Below, one piece after another: positions 1 to 4,844 of a stretch of DNA of 6,409 nucleotides (the stretch's first letter is position 1; each line of letters starts with the position of its first letter). The notes below the pieces were generated by a model. The model was given only the letters and a program-made list of their open reading frames with translations. It made no database searches and was not told the DNA's origin. The stretch comes from Candidatus Nanohalarchaeota archaeon. GTDB taxonomy: Archaea; EX4484-52. The translations under genes were made by a program, and so were the position numbers. The stretch is taken from the NCBI GenBank assembly GCA_003660905.1, contig QMVB01000056.1, forward strand, positions 1 through 6,409, written 5' to 3'.

Positions 1-64
1 CCAGCGATTTTCATGGTATTTTTCTGCACGTAAATTTTGCAAGAATGCAGAAAATACTTGTAAG
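1..64. repeat. Structured repeat unit A (hairpin type 1)
   Basis: The unit opens with CCAGCGATTTTCATGGTATT, which recurs with one mismatch at 148-167, and closes with GTAAG (60-64). Its core is a perfect 9-bp inverted repeat, TTTTCTGCA (20-28) and TGCAGAAAA (46-54), enclosing 17 bases. Within these, GTAA (30-33) can pair with TTGC (37-40) around a 3-base loop. The core is nearly identical (33 of 35 bases) to 284-318. The left end of the unit may lie outside the window. Whether it acts as DNA or RNA is not known. Confidence 0.7.
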
Positions 65-146
65 CGGAGCGAACAAAGGAATTCACAAAGAGCGAATTCC
101 GCAGTGAGCCGCTTTTAACTTTGAAAAGTACGATATCACTCGTAAG
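62..146. repeat. Structured repeat unit B (nested hairpin, type 2)
   Basis: An outer stem AAGCGG (62-67) with CCGCTT (109-114) encloses an inner stem GGAATTC (78-84) with GAATTCC (94-100). The 5' linker AGCGAACAAA (68-77) and the 3' linker containing GTGAGCCG (104-111) closely match the linkers of unit C, although the stem sequences differ. The unit runs on through an AT-rich tail and ends in the boundary motif GTAAG (142-146). No open reading frame explains this arrangement. Confidence 0.65.
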
Positions 147-147
147 T

Positions 148-265
148 CCAGCGATTTTCATAGTATTATTAACGAGTGAACGAAGAAATTCATCGAAACA
201 ATTGGATTTTATGAATTTCGATGTGAACCGTTAATAACATTAAAAAGCAAAGCAACACCTGTAAG
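148..265. repeat. Structured repeat unit C (nested hairpin, type 2)
   Basis: The unit starts with the same 20-base lead as unit A (19 of 20 identical). The outer stem TTATTAACG (166-174) with CGTTAATAA (229-237) and the inner stem GAAATTCAT (185-193) with ATGAATTTC (211-219) are both perfect 9-bp pairs. The linkers AGTGAACGAA (175-184) and GTGAACCG (223-230) match those of unit B. CATCGAAA (191-198) can instead pair with TTTCGATG (216-223), so the inner stem has a competing register. The unit ends in GTAAG (261-265). Confidence 0.7.
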
Positions 266-269
266 ATTT

Positions 270-334
270 GATTTTCATAGTTATTTTCTGCACGCAAATT
301 TTGCAAGGATGCAGAAAAATGTCGTAAGCGTAAG
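270..334. repeat. Structured repeat unit D (hairpin type 1)
   Basis: GATTTTCATAG leads into the inverted repeat TTTTCTGCA (284-292) and TGCAGAAAA (310-318), the same stem as unit A. The inner pairing is GCAA (294-297) with TTGC (301-304). Relative to unit A the change T31 to C295 turns a G-T wobble into a C-G pair, so pairing is kept. The unit ends in GTAAG (324-328), which is then repeated at 330-334. Confidence 0.7.
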
Positions 335-356
335 ATTCCTACCATAAAAGTTCATA

Positions 357-389
357 ACTATTAAAAACTCTCCTACAGAATAGTTTAAG
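357..389 (+). promoter_or_regulatory. Probable TATA-box promoter of the Mre11 gene
   Basis: ACTATTAAAA (about 357-366) is an AT-rich, TATA-like element centred about 27 bases before the ATG at 390. In archaea transcription starts about 25 bases after the TATA centre, so the mRNA would begin at or next to the start codon. No Shine-Dalgarno sequence lies before the ATG, which agrees with a leaderless transcript. Confidence 0.45.
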
Positions 390-1625
390 ATGCTTATGAA
401 TTTCAAATTTGCCCACATTGCAGACTGTCATCTGGATACATACAGCAGAAGCAATGTTCTTCAAAACGAACTGAACCTCTCTTTTTCAAATGCAATTGAA
501 AGCGCAATCAAAAACAATGTTAATTTTGTGCTGATTTGCGGGGATTTGTTCAATAATGCCTCTCCGACGCTCAGCACACTTGTTTTTGCAATCGAGAATC
601 TGAAGAAATTAAAGGACAGGAAAATACCGGTTTATGCAATTGCAGGATCCCATGATTTCATGCCAAGCGGTCATACAATATTGAACGTACTGAATGCCGC
701 AGATCTCACAATAAATGCATACAATCCCGTTAATGAAGAAAATGCCGAATTGAATCTCATACAGCACAGGGACACAAATATTTACATCGGAGGCATAATA
801 GGAAGAATAAGGGGATTGGATAGGCAACTATATGATCAGATAAAAATAAGACCGAAAGAAAATGCCTTCAATATATTCATGTTTCACAACGGGATTGAGG
901 AATTCAAGCCAAAGATAATGAAAAACACAGAATTTTTGCCTCTCTCCTGTCTGCCAAAAGGGTTCAACTATTATGCAGCAGGGCATATCCATGAGTTTTT
1001 TGAGACAAAAATCAATGAAGGAAAATCGACACTGTTGTTTCCAGGGAGTCCGTATCCAACCAATATTGGAGATTTCGGGCAGCAGAATAGGAACCAGTAT
1101 GTTCTTGTAGAGGTAAGAGACAATAATATATATACAAAAAGAATCAGGACATACGAGCATGATTTTGTTGTCTTAAATATAGAGATGAAAAAGGCAAAAA
1201 TAAATGAGATAGAGGCAAAACTGGACAATCTTGTCAAAAATACTGATTTTTCCAATAAGGTCGTGATACTTAAGGTAAAAGCCAAGATTGAGGATGGAAA
1301 GGCAGGCGATGTGAATATCAGCGAAGTTGAAGACAAAATTATGAAAAGAGGGGCTTTGGTCGTTGAAAAAAACCTTTCCGGGCTAACCTCTGGAACAATA
1401 CTGAAAACAAGATTTGATAAGGGCAGCAGCGCAAGGGAAATAGAAGAAAGGATAGCTGGTGAAAACACAGGAATCGTAAAGATTGATGGGATGGATGCTG
1501 AAAAAGAAAAAAAGATAATCCTTGAACTAATAAATGTCCTTAAAATTTCAAAAAAACCAGGTCAGACAAATGCAGTTTACGAGGATGAATTTGTTGCATC
1601 ATGCAGAAAGATTTTTGATGTATAA
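390..1625 (+). CDS. mre11: Mre11/SbcD-type metallophosphoesterase (DNA double-strand break repair nuclease)
   Basis: Mre11 nucleases are Mn-dependent and, with Rad50, process DNA ends at double-strand breaks. The 411-residue product has the calcineurin-like phosphoesterase motifs in order: D12 and H14 in HIADCHLD, D52 in CGDLF, H88 in AGSHD, H166 in MFHNG, and H199/H201 in AAGHIH, followed by LLFPGSPYP near 215-225. Length is normal for archaeal Mre11; residues from about 260 would form the capping and Rad50-binding parts and are less conserved. The family usually has Asn as a metal ligand before the catalytic His (GNHD); here it is Ser87. Met1 (390) or Met3 (396) could be the start, and I kept 390 because the TATA-like element places transcription start beside it. 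No rad50 follows. It could also be a divergent SbcD-like nuclease without Rad50. Confidence 0.85.
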   Translation: MLMNFKFAHIADCHLDTYSRSNVLQNELNLSFSNAIESAIKNNVNFVLICGDLFNNASPTLSTLVFAIENLKKLKDRKIPVYAIAGSHDFMPSGHTILNVLNAADLTINAYNPVNEENAELNLIQHRDTNIYIGGIIGRIRGLDRQLYDQIKIRPKENAFNIFMFHNGIEEFKPKIMKNTEFLPLSCLPKGFNYYAAGHIHEFFETKINEGKSTLLFPGSPYPTNIGDFGQQNRNQYVLVEVRDNNIYTKRIRTYEHDFVVLNIEMKKAKINEIEAKLDNLVKNTDFSNKVVILKVKAKIEDGKAGDVNISEVEDKIMKRGALVVEKNLSGLTSGTILKTRFDKGSSAREIEERIAGENTGIVKIDGMDAEKEKKIILELINVLKISKKPGQTNAVYEDEFVASCRKIFDV

Positions 1626-1659
1626 GTTATAGAACCTATGTGAAAGTATTATGGTGGGG

Positions 1660-1700
1660 AGTTAAGGTTATGTTTCATATAAACCGAGTCCACTTTAACT
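1660..1700. repeat. Short inverted repeat downstream of the Mre11 gene
   Basis: AGTTAAGG (1660-1667) can pair with CTTTAACT (1693-1700) through eight positions including one G-T wobble, around a 25-base loop. It lies 35 bases after the nuclease stop codon. No strong T-tract follows, so a role as terminator is only a guess and the pairing could be chance. Confidence 0.25.
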
Positions 1701-1710
1701 ACTATTATTC

Positions 1711-1720
1711 TATTAATTAT
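1711..1720 (+). promoter_or_regulatory. TATA-like box ahead of the decayed small gene
   Basis: TATTAATTAT lies about 34 bases before the ATG at 1750. The surroundings are AT-rich, so a match of this kind is expected by chance. It is listed only because a reading frame remnant follows at a fitting distance. Confidence 0.25.
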
Positions 1721-1749
1721 ACTACTGTGTCGCATAAAAAATATTTATT

Positions 1750-1889
1750 ATGGATGAGAACTGGAACCAATAACAAATGATGATTATAATGAACTGAAAT
1801 TGCTTCATAAAGAGCATACGGAAGATGAGGAAGTAAAGGAGATTCTTGACCAGAGCTTGTTTGATGTAAGAAGATATATAGGCATATGA
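1750..1889 (+). pseudogene. Remnant of a small acidic protein gene, frameshifted near its start
   Basis: From 1758 to the TGA at 1887-1889 an open frame encodes 43 residues that read like protein, not noise: ELEPITNDDYNELKLLHKEH at the start, then an acidic stretch and the ending LFDVRRYIGI. The frame has no in-frame ATG and is closed just upstream by TGA (1755-1757). An ATG at 1750 sits in another frame, and adding one base between 1750 and 1758 would give a start reading M-D-(D/E)-E-L-E-P. The simplest reading is a gene of about 46 codons broken by a one-base deletion. A TTG start at 1797 is an alternative. I do not recognise the family. It faces the minus-strand remnant at 1926-2310. Confidence 0.4.
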
Positions 1890-1925
1890 ATGCAGGATTC
1901 TTTCTTCTTTCAATGACACTTATCA

Positions 1926-2310
1926 CTACATTCTATTTGCATCTTCTTTTCCTTTATTTATCATTACAAATGAATTATTATTGGATTCATCCAATAATGT
2001 TTTGCTATAATAACACAAATAAGAAATAACATCATCATGAGAGGATCTAACAAAAGTGTTGTTTTCATATTATGCCAGTCCTTCTTTCAATGCTATCATA
2101 TATCTTAATTGAATATCTATAATTTTCTTTCCCATGGACGTATAATATGCAACTTTGTTAAGTAATTCATATTTGCCCAGAAACTCTCCTTTGGAACCCA
2201 ATGCAATCTTAACATAAGGGTCATGTTCTTTATTAAAACCTTTGTTCAATGCTCTTGACCTTTAAAACTTTGATGAGGGTTATATTATCCTTTCATCTCT
2301 TATCTTTCAT
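1926..2310 (-). pseudogene. Multiply disabled gene of unknown family
   Basis: On the minus strand the frame from 2261 down to the TAG at 1926-1928 gives protein-like sequence interrupted once, by TAA at 2070-2072. The first part has 63 sense codons and includes NKEHDPYVKIALGSKGEFLG and MGKKIIDIQLRYMIALKEGL. The second part has 48 residues, includes SSHDDVISYLCYYSKTLLDE, and continues in the same frame. Upstream, a different frame beginning at ATG 2310 reads MKDKR, a TGA (2293-2295), then KDNITLIKVLKVKS; joining it to the main frame needs a one-base shift near 2259. An early stop, a frameshift and an internal stop together indicate decay of a gene of about 130 codons. Alternatively the 2070-2249 part is a live small gene with a TTG start. 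I cannot name the family. Confidence 0.5.
1977..1998. repeat. Perfect 10-bp inverted repeat with 2-base centre
   Basis: ATTATTGGAT (1977-1986) is followed by TC and then ATCCAATAAT (1989-1998). The near-palindrome lies inside the minus-strand pseudogene. The centre is too short for a full-length hairpin, so a dimeric protein site is as likely as an RNA hairpin. It may also be accidental. Confidence 0.45.
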
Positions 2311-2378
2311 AAATACGTGATAGAGCGAGCTCTGCATTTGGAATCGCAACTACTGTGAAAAGGCAGCATACTGAATGA

Positions 2379-2386
2379 TTTATAAA
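2379..2386 (+). promoter_or_regulatory. TATA box for the cysteine-rich protein gene
   Basis: TTTATAAA is close to the archaeal TATA consensus and is centred about 24 bases before the ATG at 2407, so transcription should start at or within a few bases of the start codon. The bases between (AATCAGTATT just before the ATG) contain no Shine-Dalgarno sequence. The mRNA is therefore probably leaderless. Confidence 0.6.
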
Positions 2387-2406
2387 ATTTTTATTCAATC
2401 AGTATT

Positions 2407-2736
2407 ATGGCAAAAAAACAAGATGGTCTTGACAAAGCAATGACAGTAATTGCAGTTCTCCTTGTTCTTTGCACATTAGCAGGATTCGCAATACTCAAAG
2501 ACAAAAATGAGAGAGAAGATTTGATTGCAAAGTGCCGCGCAATAGAAAACCATCCTGATTTGCAATATGACTGCCAGTGCGTTCCAACGTTTCTCCTCAA
2601 CAGGACAGATACAGGGGAATATGTGAAAAAAAGGTCAAAAGAAATGTGCACATGCAGTTGTGACATAGGAACAGATACGCCTTATGTAGTTGAGCTGAGG
2701 ATTGCAGAGAATCTGGATGATTTTAAAGAGCAATGA
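2407..2736 (+). CDS. Small membrane-anchored cysteine-rich protein, function unknown
   Basis: The 109-residue product has a short basic start (MAKKQDG), one hydrophobic segment at about 11-30, and a polar domain of about 80 residues. The positive N-terminus before the segment suggests a signal-anchor topology with the C-terminal domain outside the membrane. That domain has six cysteines: C43, C56 and C58 (DCQC), and C81, C83 and C85 (CTCSC). Such clusters suit disulfides or metal binding. An N-R-T sequon occurs at 65-67. The start is fixed by the TATA box 24 bases upstream. The gene has its own promoter and stands apart from the secE operon by 81 bases. I do not recognise a family; the coding call rests on length, the coherent membrane segment and the promoter. 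Confidence 0.7.
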   Translation: MAKKQDGLDKAMTVIAVLLVLCTLAGFAILKDKNEREDLIAKCRAIENHPDLQYDCQCVPTFLLNRTDTGEYVKKRSKEMCTCSCDIGTDTPYVVELRIAENLDDFKEQ

Positions 2737-2758
2737 TTCAAGGCAAAAAAAATCATGC

Positions 2759-2800
2759 TTTTTATTTAAACTTTTAAATTTACCTTATAATTAAAAAGGA
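2759..2800 (+). promoter_or_regulatory. T-rich terminator-like tract and promoter region of the secE operon
   Basis: The gap before secE contains a T-run (2759-2763) that could end transcription of the upstream gene, then two TATA-like elements, TTTATTTAAA (2761-2770) and TTTTAAAT (2772-2779). These would place transcription start near 2792 or 2802. AAAGGA at 2795-2800 is the nearest Shine-Dalgarno-like sequence to secE, but it lies 17 bases before that gene's ATG. I cannot tell which TATA element is used. Confidence 0.4.
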
Positions 2801-2807
2801 ATACGTA

Positions 2808-2831
2808 ATGAAAATATATGGGAAATCTTAA
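2808..2831 (+). other. Possible seven-codon upstream reading frame overlapping the secE start
   Basis: ATG at 2808 lies 7 bases after AAAGGA (2795-2800), an ordinary spacing for initiation, and reads MKIYGKS before TAA (2829-2831). It overlaps the secE start codon at 2818 in a different frame. If translated it could couple or limit initiation at secE. It could equally be a chance ATG. Confidence 0.2.
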
Positions 2832-3027
2832 AGCAAGCATGTCAAAACTAATGTTGTTTGTAAAAAGCTATGCTATTAAATGCAAGAGAGTATTGAAATT
2901 GCTGAAATATCCGTCAAAACAGGAACTGATAATGTCCATGAAAATAACAATAGCCGGCTTTTTGATAATAGGATTCATTGGCTTTTTGACATCCCTGATA
3001 ATAAATAGTTTGAATATATTCGTATAA
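2818..3027 (+). CDS. secE: Protein translocase subunit SecE/Sec61 gamma
   Basis: SecE is the small clamp subunit that holds together the two halves of the SecY export channel in the cytoplasmic membrane. The 69-residue product has the archaeal pattern: an amphipathic cytoplasmic helix with CKRVLKLLKYPSKQEL (22-37) and one transmembrane helix at about 43-66. Archaeal members usually have 55-75 residues. Position next to spt5 is the conserved archaeal arrangement and supports the call. The start at 2818 gives a slightly long N-terminus; Met8 (2839) or Met12 (2851) are alternatives. The spt5 start follows after 8 bases, so this is probably the first gene of the operon. Confidence 0.88.
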   Translation: MGNLKASMSKLMLFVKSYAIKCKRVLKLLKYPSKQELIMSMKITIAGFLIIGFIGFLTSLIINSLNIFV

Positions 3028-3035
3028 GAGATAGT

Positions 3036-3482
3036 ATGGTAATCTACACGATAAGAACAACAAGGGGCAGAGAGAGACTGATAATGGAAAACATGTATGA
3101 GAAGCTCAAAGGCAAAGACAATGGCATCTATGCTATGTTCCACCCTCCGAGCCTGAGAGGATATGTTTTCATAGAGGCAAAGGACAAGGAATCTATTTTG
3201 GCTTCAATAGCGCATATGCCCAATATCAGGGGGATACTGCATGAAGAAGTAGCTCTGGATAAAATAGAGCACTATTTTGCCAAGAAAGAAGAAAAGATAG
3301 TGTTCGATCAGGGAGATATGGTTGAGATTATAAGAGGACCGTTCAAAAAGGAAAAGGCGAAGATAAAGACAGTAAATGAAACAAAAGAGGAAGCAAGGGT
3401 GGAATTGGTAAACAGTGTAGTTCCAATACCAATTACCATAAAATTGAGCCAGTTAAAGCAATTGGAATCGCATAATGATTAA
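3036..3482 (+). CDS. spt5: Transcription elongation factor Spt5 (NusG homologue)
   Basis: Spt5 binds the RNA polymerase clamp through its NGN domain, closes the DNA channel and raises processivity; in archaea it works with Spt4. The 148-residue protein has a complete NGN domain (about 2-80, including the family motif LRGYVFIEA at 40-48) and a C-terminal KOW domain (about 90-145, with QGDMVEIIRGPFKKEKAKI). Length is normal for archaeal Spt5. The gene lies 8 bases after secE, and its last 8 bases overlap the start of the L11 gene, so the three are very likely cotranscribed and translationally linked. No Shine-Dalgarno sequence precedes the ATG. Confidence 0.92.
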   Translation: MVIYTIRTTRGRERLIMENMYEKLKGKDNGIYAMFHPPSLRGYVFIEAKDKESILASIAHMPNIRGILHEEVALDKIEHYFAKKEEKIVFDQGDMVEIIRGPFKKEKAKIKTVNETKEEARVELVNSVVPIPITIKLSQLKQLESHND

Positions 3483-3900
3483 TATGGGAGAAGTACAGAC
3501 AACATCAGAGTTAATAAAAAAGGAATTAGGCATTGAAAAATTAGCATCTGCTTCAAAGGAAGCCATTATCGGAAATTTGAAGATAGAGCAGATTATAAAA
3601 ATCGCAGATTTAAAAAAGGACGATATAGGCGCTAAACTCTTCAAAGATAATGTAAAGGTCATTGCAGGCGTCTGTATGTCCTGCGGAATCCTCATTGAAG
3701 GGAAAAGCCCTGTTGAAGTGATTGATGAAATCAACAAAGGAACATACGATGATAAGATAAACAGCAAAGTCACAACACTTTCATCTGAAGAAGTCCAAAA
3801 GCAAAAAGATGAGACAAAAAAATACAAAGAATCATTAGAGAAAATGAAGGCAAGAAAGGATGAAGAGCAGATGCAAAAAAAAGAATCTGCCAAAAAATAA
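3475..3900 (+). CDS. rpl11: Ribosomal protein L11 lacking the N-terminal domain, with a charged C-terminal tail
   Basis: Residues 9-95 match the C-terminal, rRNA-binding domain of archaeal L11: TTSELIKKELGIEK, then IGNLKIEQIIKIADLKKDDI, then IEGKSPVEVIDEINKGTYDD. That domain binds the GTPase-associated region of 23S rRNA. The N-terminal domain of about 65-70 residues, which carries the proline-rich PGPPLGPxLG-type motif and faces the translocation factors, is absent: the protein begins at the interdomain linker. It cannot be hidden upstream, because that DNA encodes the complete KOW domain of Spt5 and the two genes overlap by 8 bases. Residues 97-141 form a Lys/Glu-rich tail, likely helical, not typical of L11. 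Position after spt5 is the normal archaeal site of rpl11. The start could be Met1 or Met4. Another L11 copy elsewhere cannot be excluded. Confidence 0.85.
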   Translation: MINMGEVQTTSELIKKELGIEKLASASKEAIIGNLKIEQIIKIADLKKDDIGAKLFKDNVKVIAGVCMSCGILIEGKSPVEVIDEINKGTYDDKINSKVTTLSSEEVQKQKDETKKYKESLEKMKARKDEEQMQKKESAKK

Positions 3901-3915
3901 AGAAGCTATAGAAAA

Positions 3916-4842
3916 ATGGAGCTAAAACATTTCATAAGCATAAATGATTTGAAAAAAGAAGACATTGATTTTTTTCTAAAAAAAGCAGGTTCAATGCTTG
4001 AATTGCTGGAGAGCAAAAAGTCCGTGAATATATGCCGTGGGAAAATTCTTGCAACATTGTTTTTCGAGGCAAGCACAAGGACCAGACTATCGTTTGAGTG
4101 CGCAATGCATCGGCTCGGGGGCAGTGTTATTGGATTTGCCGATGCAGGTTCAAGTTCTGTCAGCAAAGGTGAATCAATCGCAGATACAATAAGGACGGTT
4201 GAGAGCTATTCAGATATAATTGTTATGAGAAACCCTTTTGAGGGAGCGGCAAAAGTTGCGGCAAATAATTGCTCTGTTCCGATAATAAATGCAGGGGACG
4301 GCGGTCATGAACATCCGACCCAGACATTGCTGGATTTGTTTACAATAAACAAGAAGAAAAAATCCCTTTCAAACCTGACAATAGGATTGTGCGGGGACTT
4401 AAAATTCGGAAGGACTGTTCATTCCCTTGCAAAAGCACTGTCTGAATTTAAAGGCAACACAATGATATGCATCGCTCCTCATGAACTTCAGTTCCCGGAG
4501 GGCATAAGGAAGAAAATAGAAGATACCGGCACAAAAATAATCCAGACAGACAATCTAAAGAAGGCAATTGCCCGGCTTGATGTCTTGTATGTTACAAGAA
4601 TACAAAAAGAGCGTTTTGTCAGCGAAAAGGAATATCTGCGATTAAAAGGCATTTATGTAGTGGACAGGAAAATGCTTGAAAAAGCAAATAAGGACTTGAT
4701 TGTGATGCACCCGCTTCCAAGAGTAGATGAAATAAATCCCGAGGTGGACAGAGACAGCAGGTGCGTATATTTCCAGCAGGCATTTTATGGCGTGCCTATG
4801 AGAATGGCACTGCTTTCAGTCATGCTTAAATGCGAAAAATAG
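3916..4842 (+). CDS. pyrB: Aspartate carbamoyltransferase catalytic subunit
   Basis: PyrB joins carbamoyl phosphate and aspartate to form N-carbamoyl aspartate, the committed step of pyrimidine synthesis, in the cytoplasm. The 308-residue protein is full length (the E. coli chain is about 310) and every key motif is present: S53-T-R-T-R57 for carbamoyl phosphate, S81 and K84 in the loop SSVSKGES supplied to the neighbouring subunit, R105, H133-P-T-Q136, the aspartate-site segments DLKFGRTVHSL (161-171) and TRIQKERF (227-234), and H265-P-L-P-R269. It should be active. The gene starts 15 bases after rpl11, without a visible promoter or Shine-Dalgarno sequence, so it is probably transcribed with secE-spt5-rpl11. 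Directly following pyrI implies a regulated catalytic-regulatory holoenzyme. Confidence 0.97.
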   Translation: MELKHFISINDLKKEDIDFFLKKAGSMLELLESKKSVNICRGKILATLFFEASTRTRLSFECAMHRLGGSVIGFADAGSSSVSKGESIADTIRTVESYSDIIVMRNPFEGAAKVAANNCSVPIINAGDGGHEHPTQTLLDLFTINKKKKSLSNLTIGLCGDLKFGRTVHSLAKALSEFKGNTMICIAPHELQFPEGIRKKIEDTGTKIIQTDNLKKAIARLDVLYVTRIQKERFVSEKEYLRLKGIYVVDRKMLEKANKDLIVMHPLPRVDEINPEVDRDSRCVYFQQAFYGVPMRMALLSVMLKCEK

Positions 4843-4844
4843 TT

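Noticed and set aside
1..334. CRISPR array
   Set aside because: The repeats are of unequal length, carry internal palindromes of different sequence and lack uniform spacers; no cas gene is seen.
1..334. Integron attC-site array
   Set aside because: Tandem imperfect palindromes fit loosely, but the conserved attC end motifs are not present in consistent places, the units contain no gene cassettes and no integrase is in view.
971..1468. 165-codon minus-strand reading frame inside the Mre11 gene
   Set aside because: It is antisense to a well-supported gene with all active-site motifs; its composition is the mirror of that coding sequence.
1626..1750. tRNA or other stable RNA gene in the gap after the Mre11 gene
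   Set aside because: No T-arm consensus (GGTTCRANNCC) or cloverleaf pairing could be found; only one weak 8-bp inverted repeat is present.
1717..1926. 65- and 69-codon minus-strand reading frames
   Set aside because: They are antisense to the better plus-strand remnant at 1758-1889 and have no recognisable pattern or promoter.
2256..2268. Programmed -1 ribosomal frameshift at the TTTAAAG heptamer on the minus strand
   Set aside because: The heptamer fits the slippery pattern, but joining the two coding frames needs a +1 shift; a -1 shift runs into a stop after four codons.
3475..3600. Missing L11 N-terminal domain hidden in another frame upstream
   Set aside because: The upstream DNA encodes the KOW domain of Spt5, and no frame there shows the proline-rich L11 motif.
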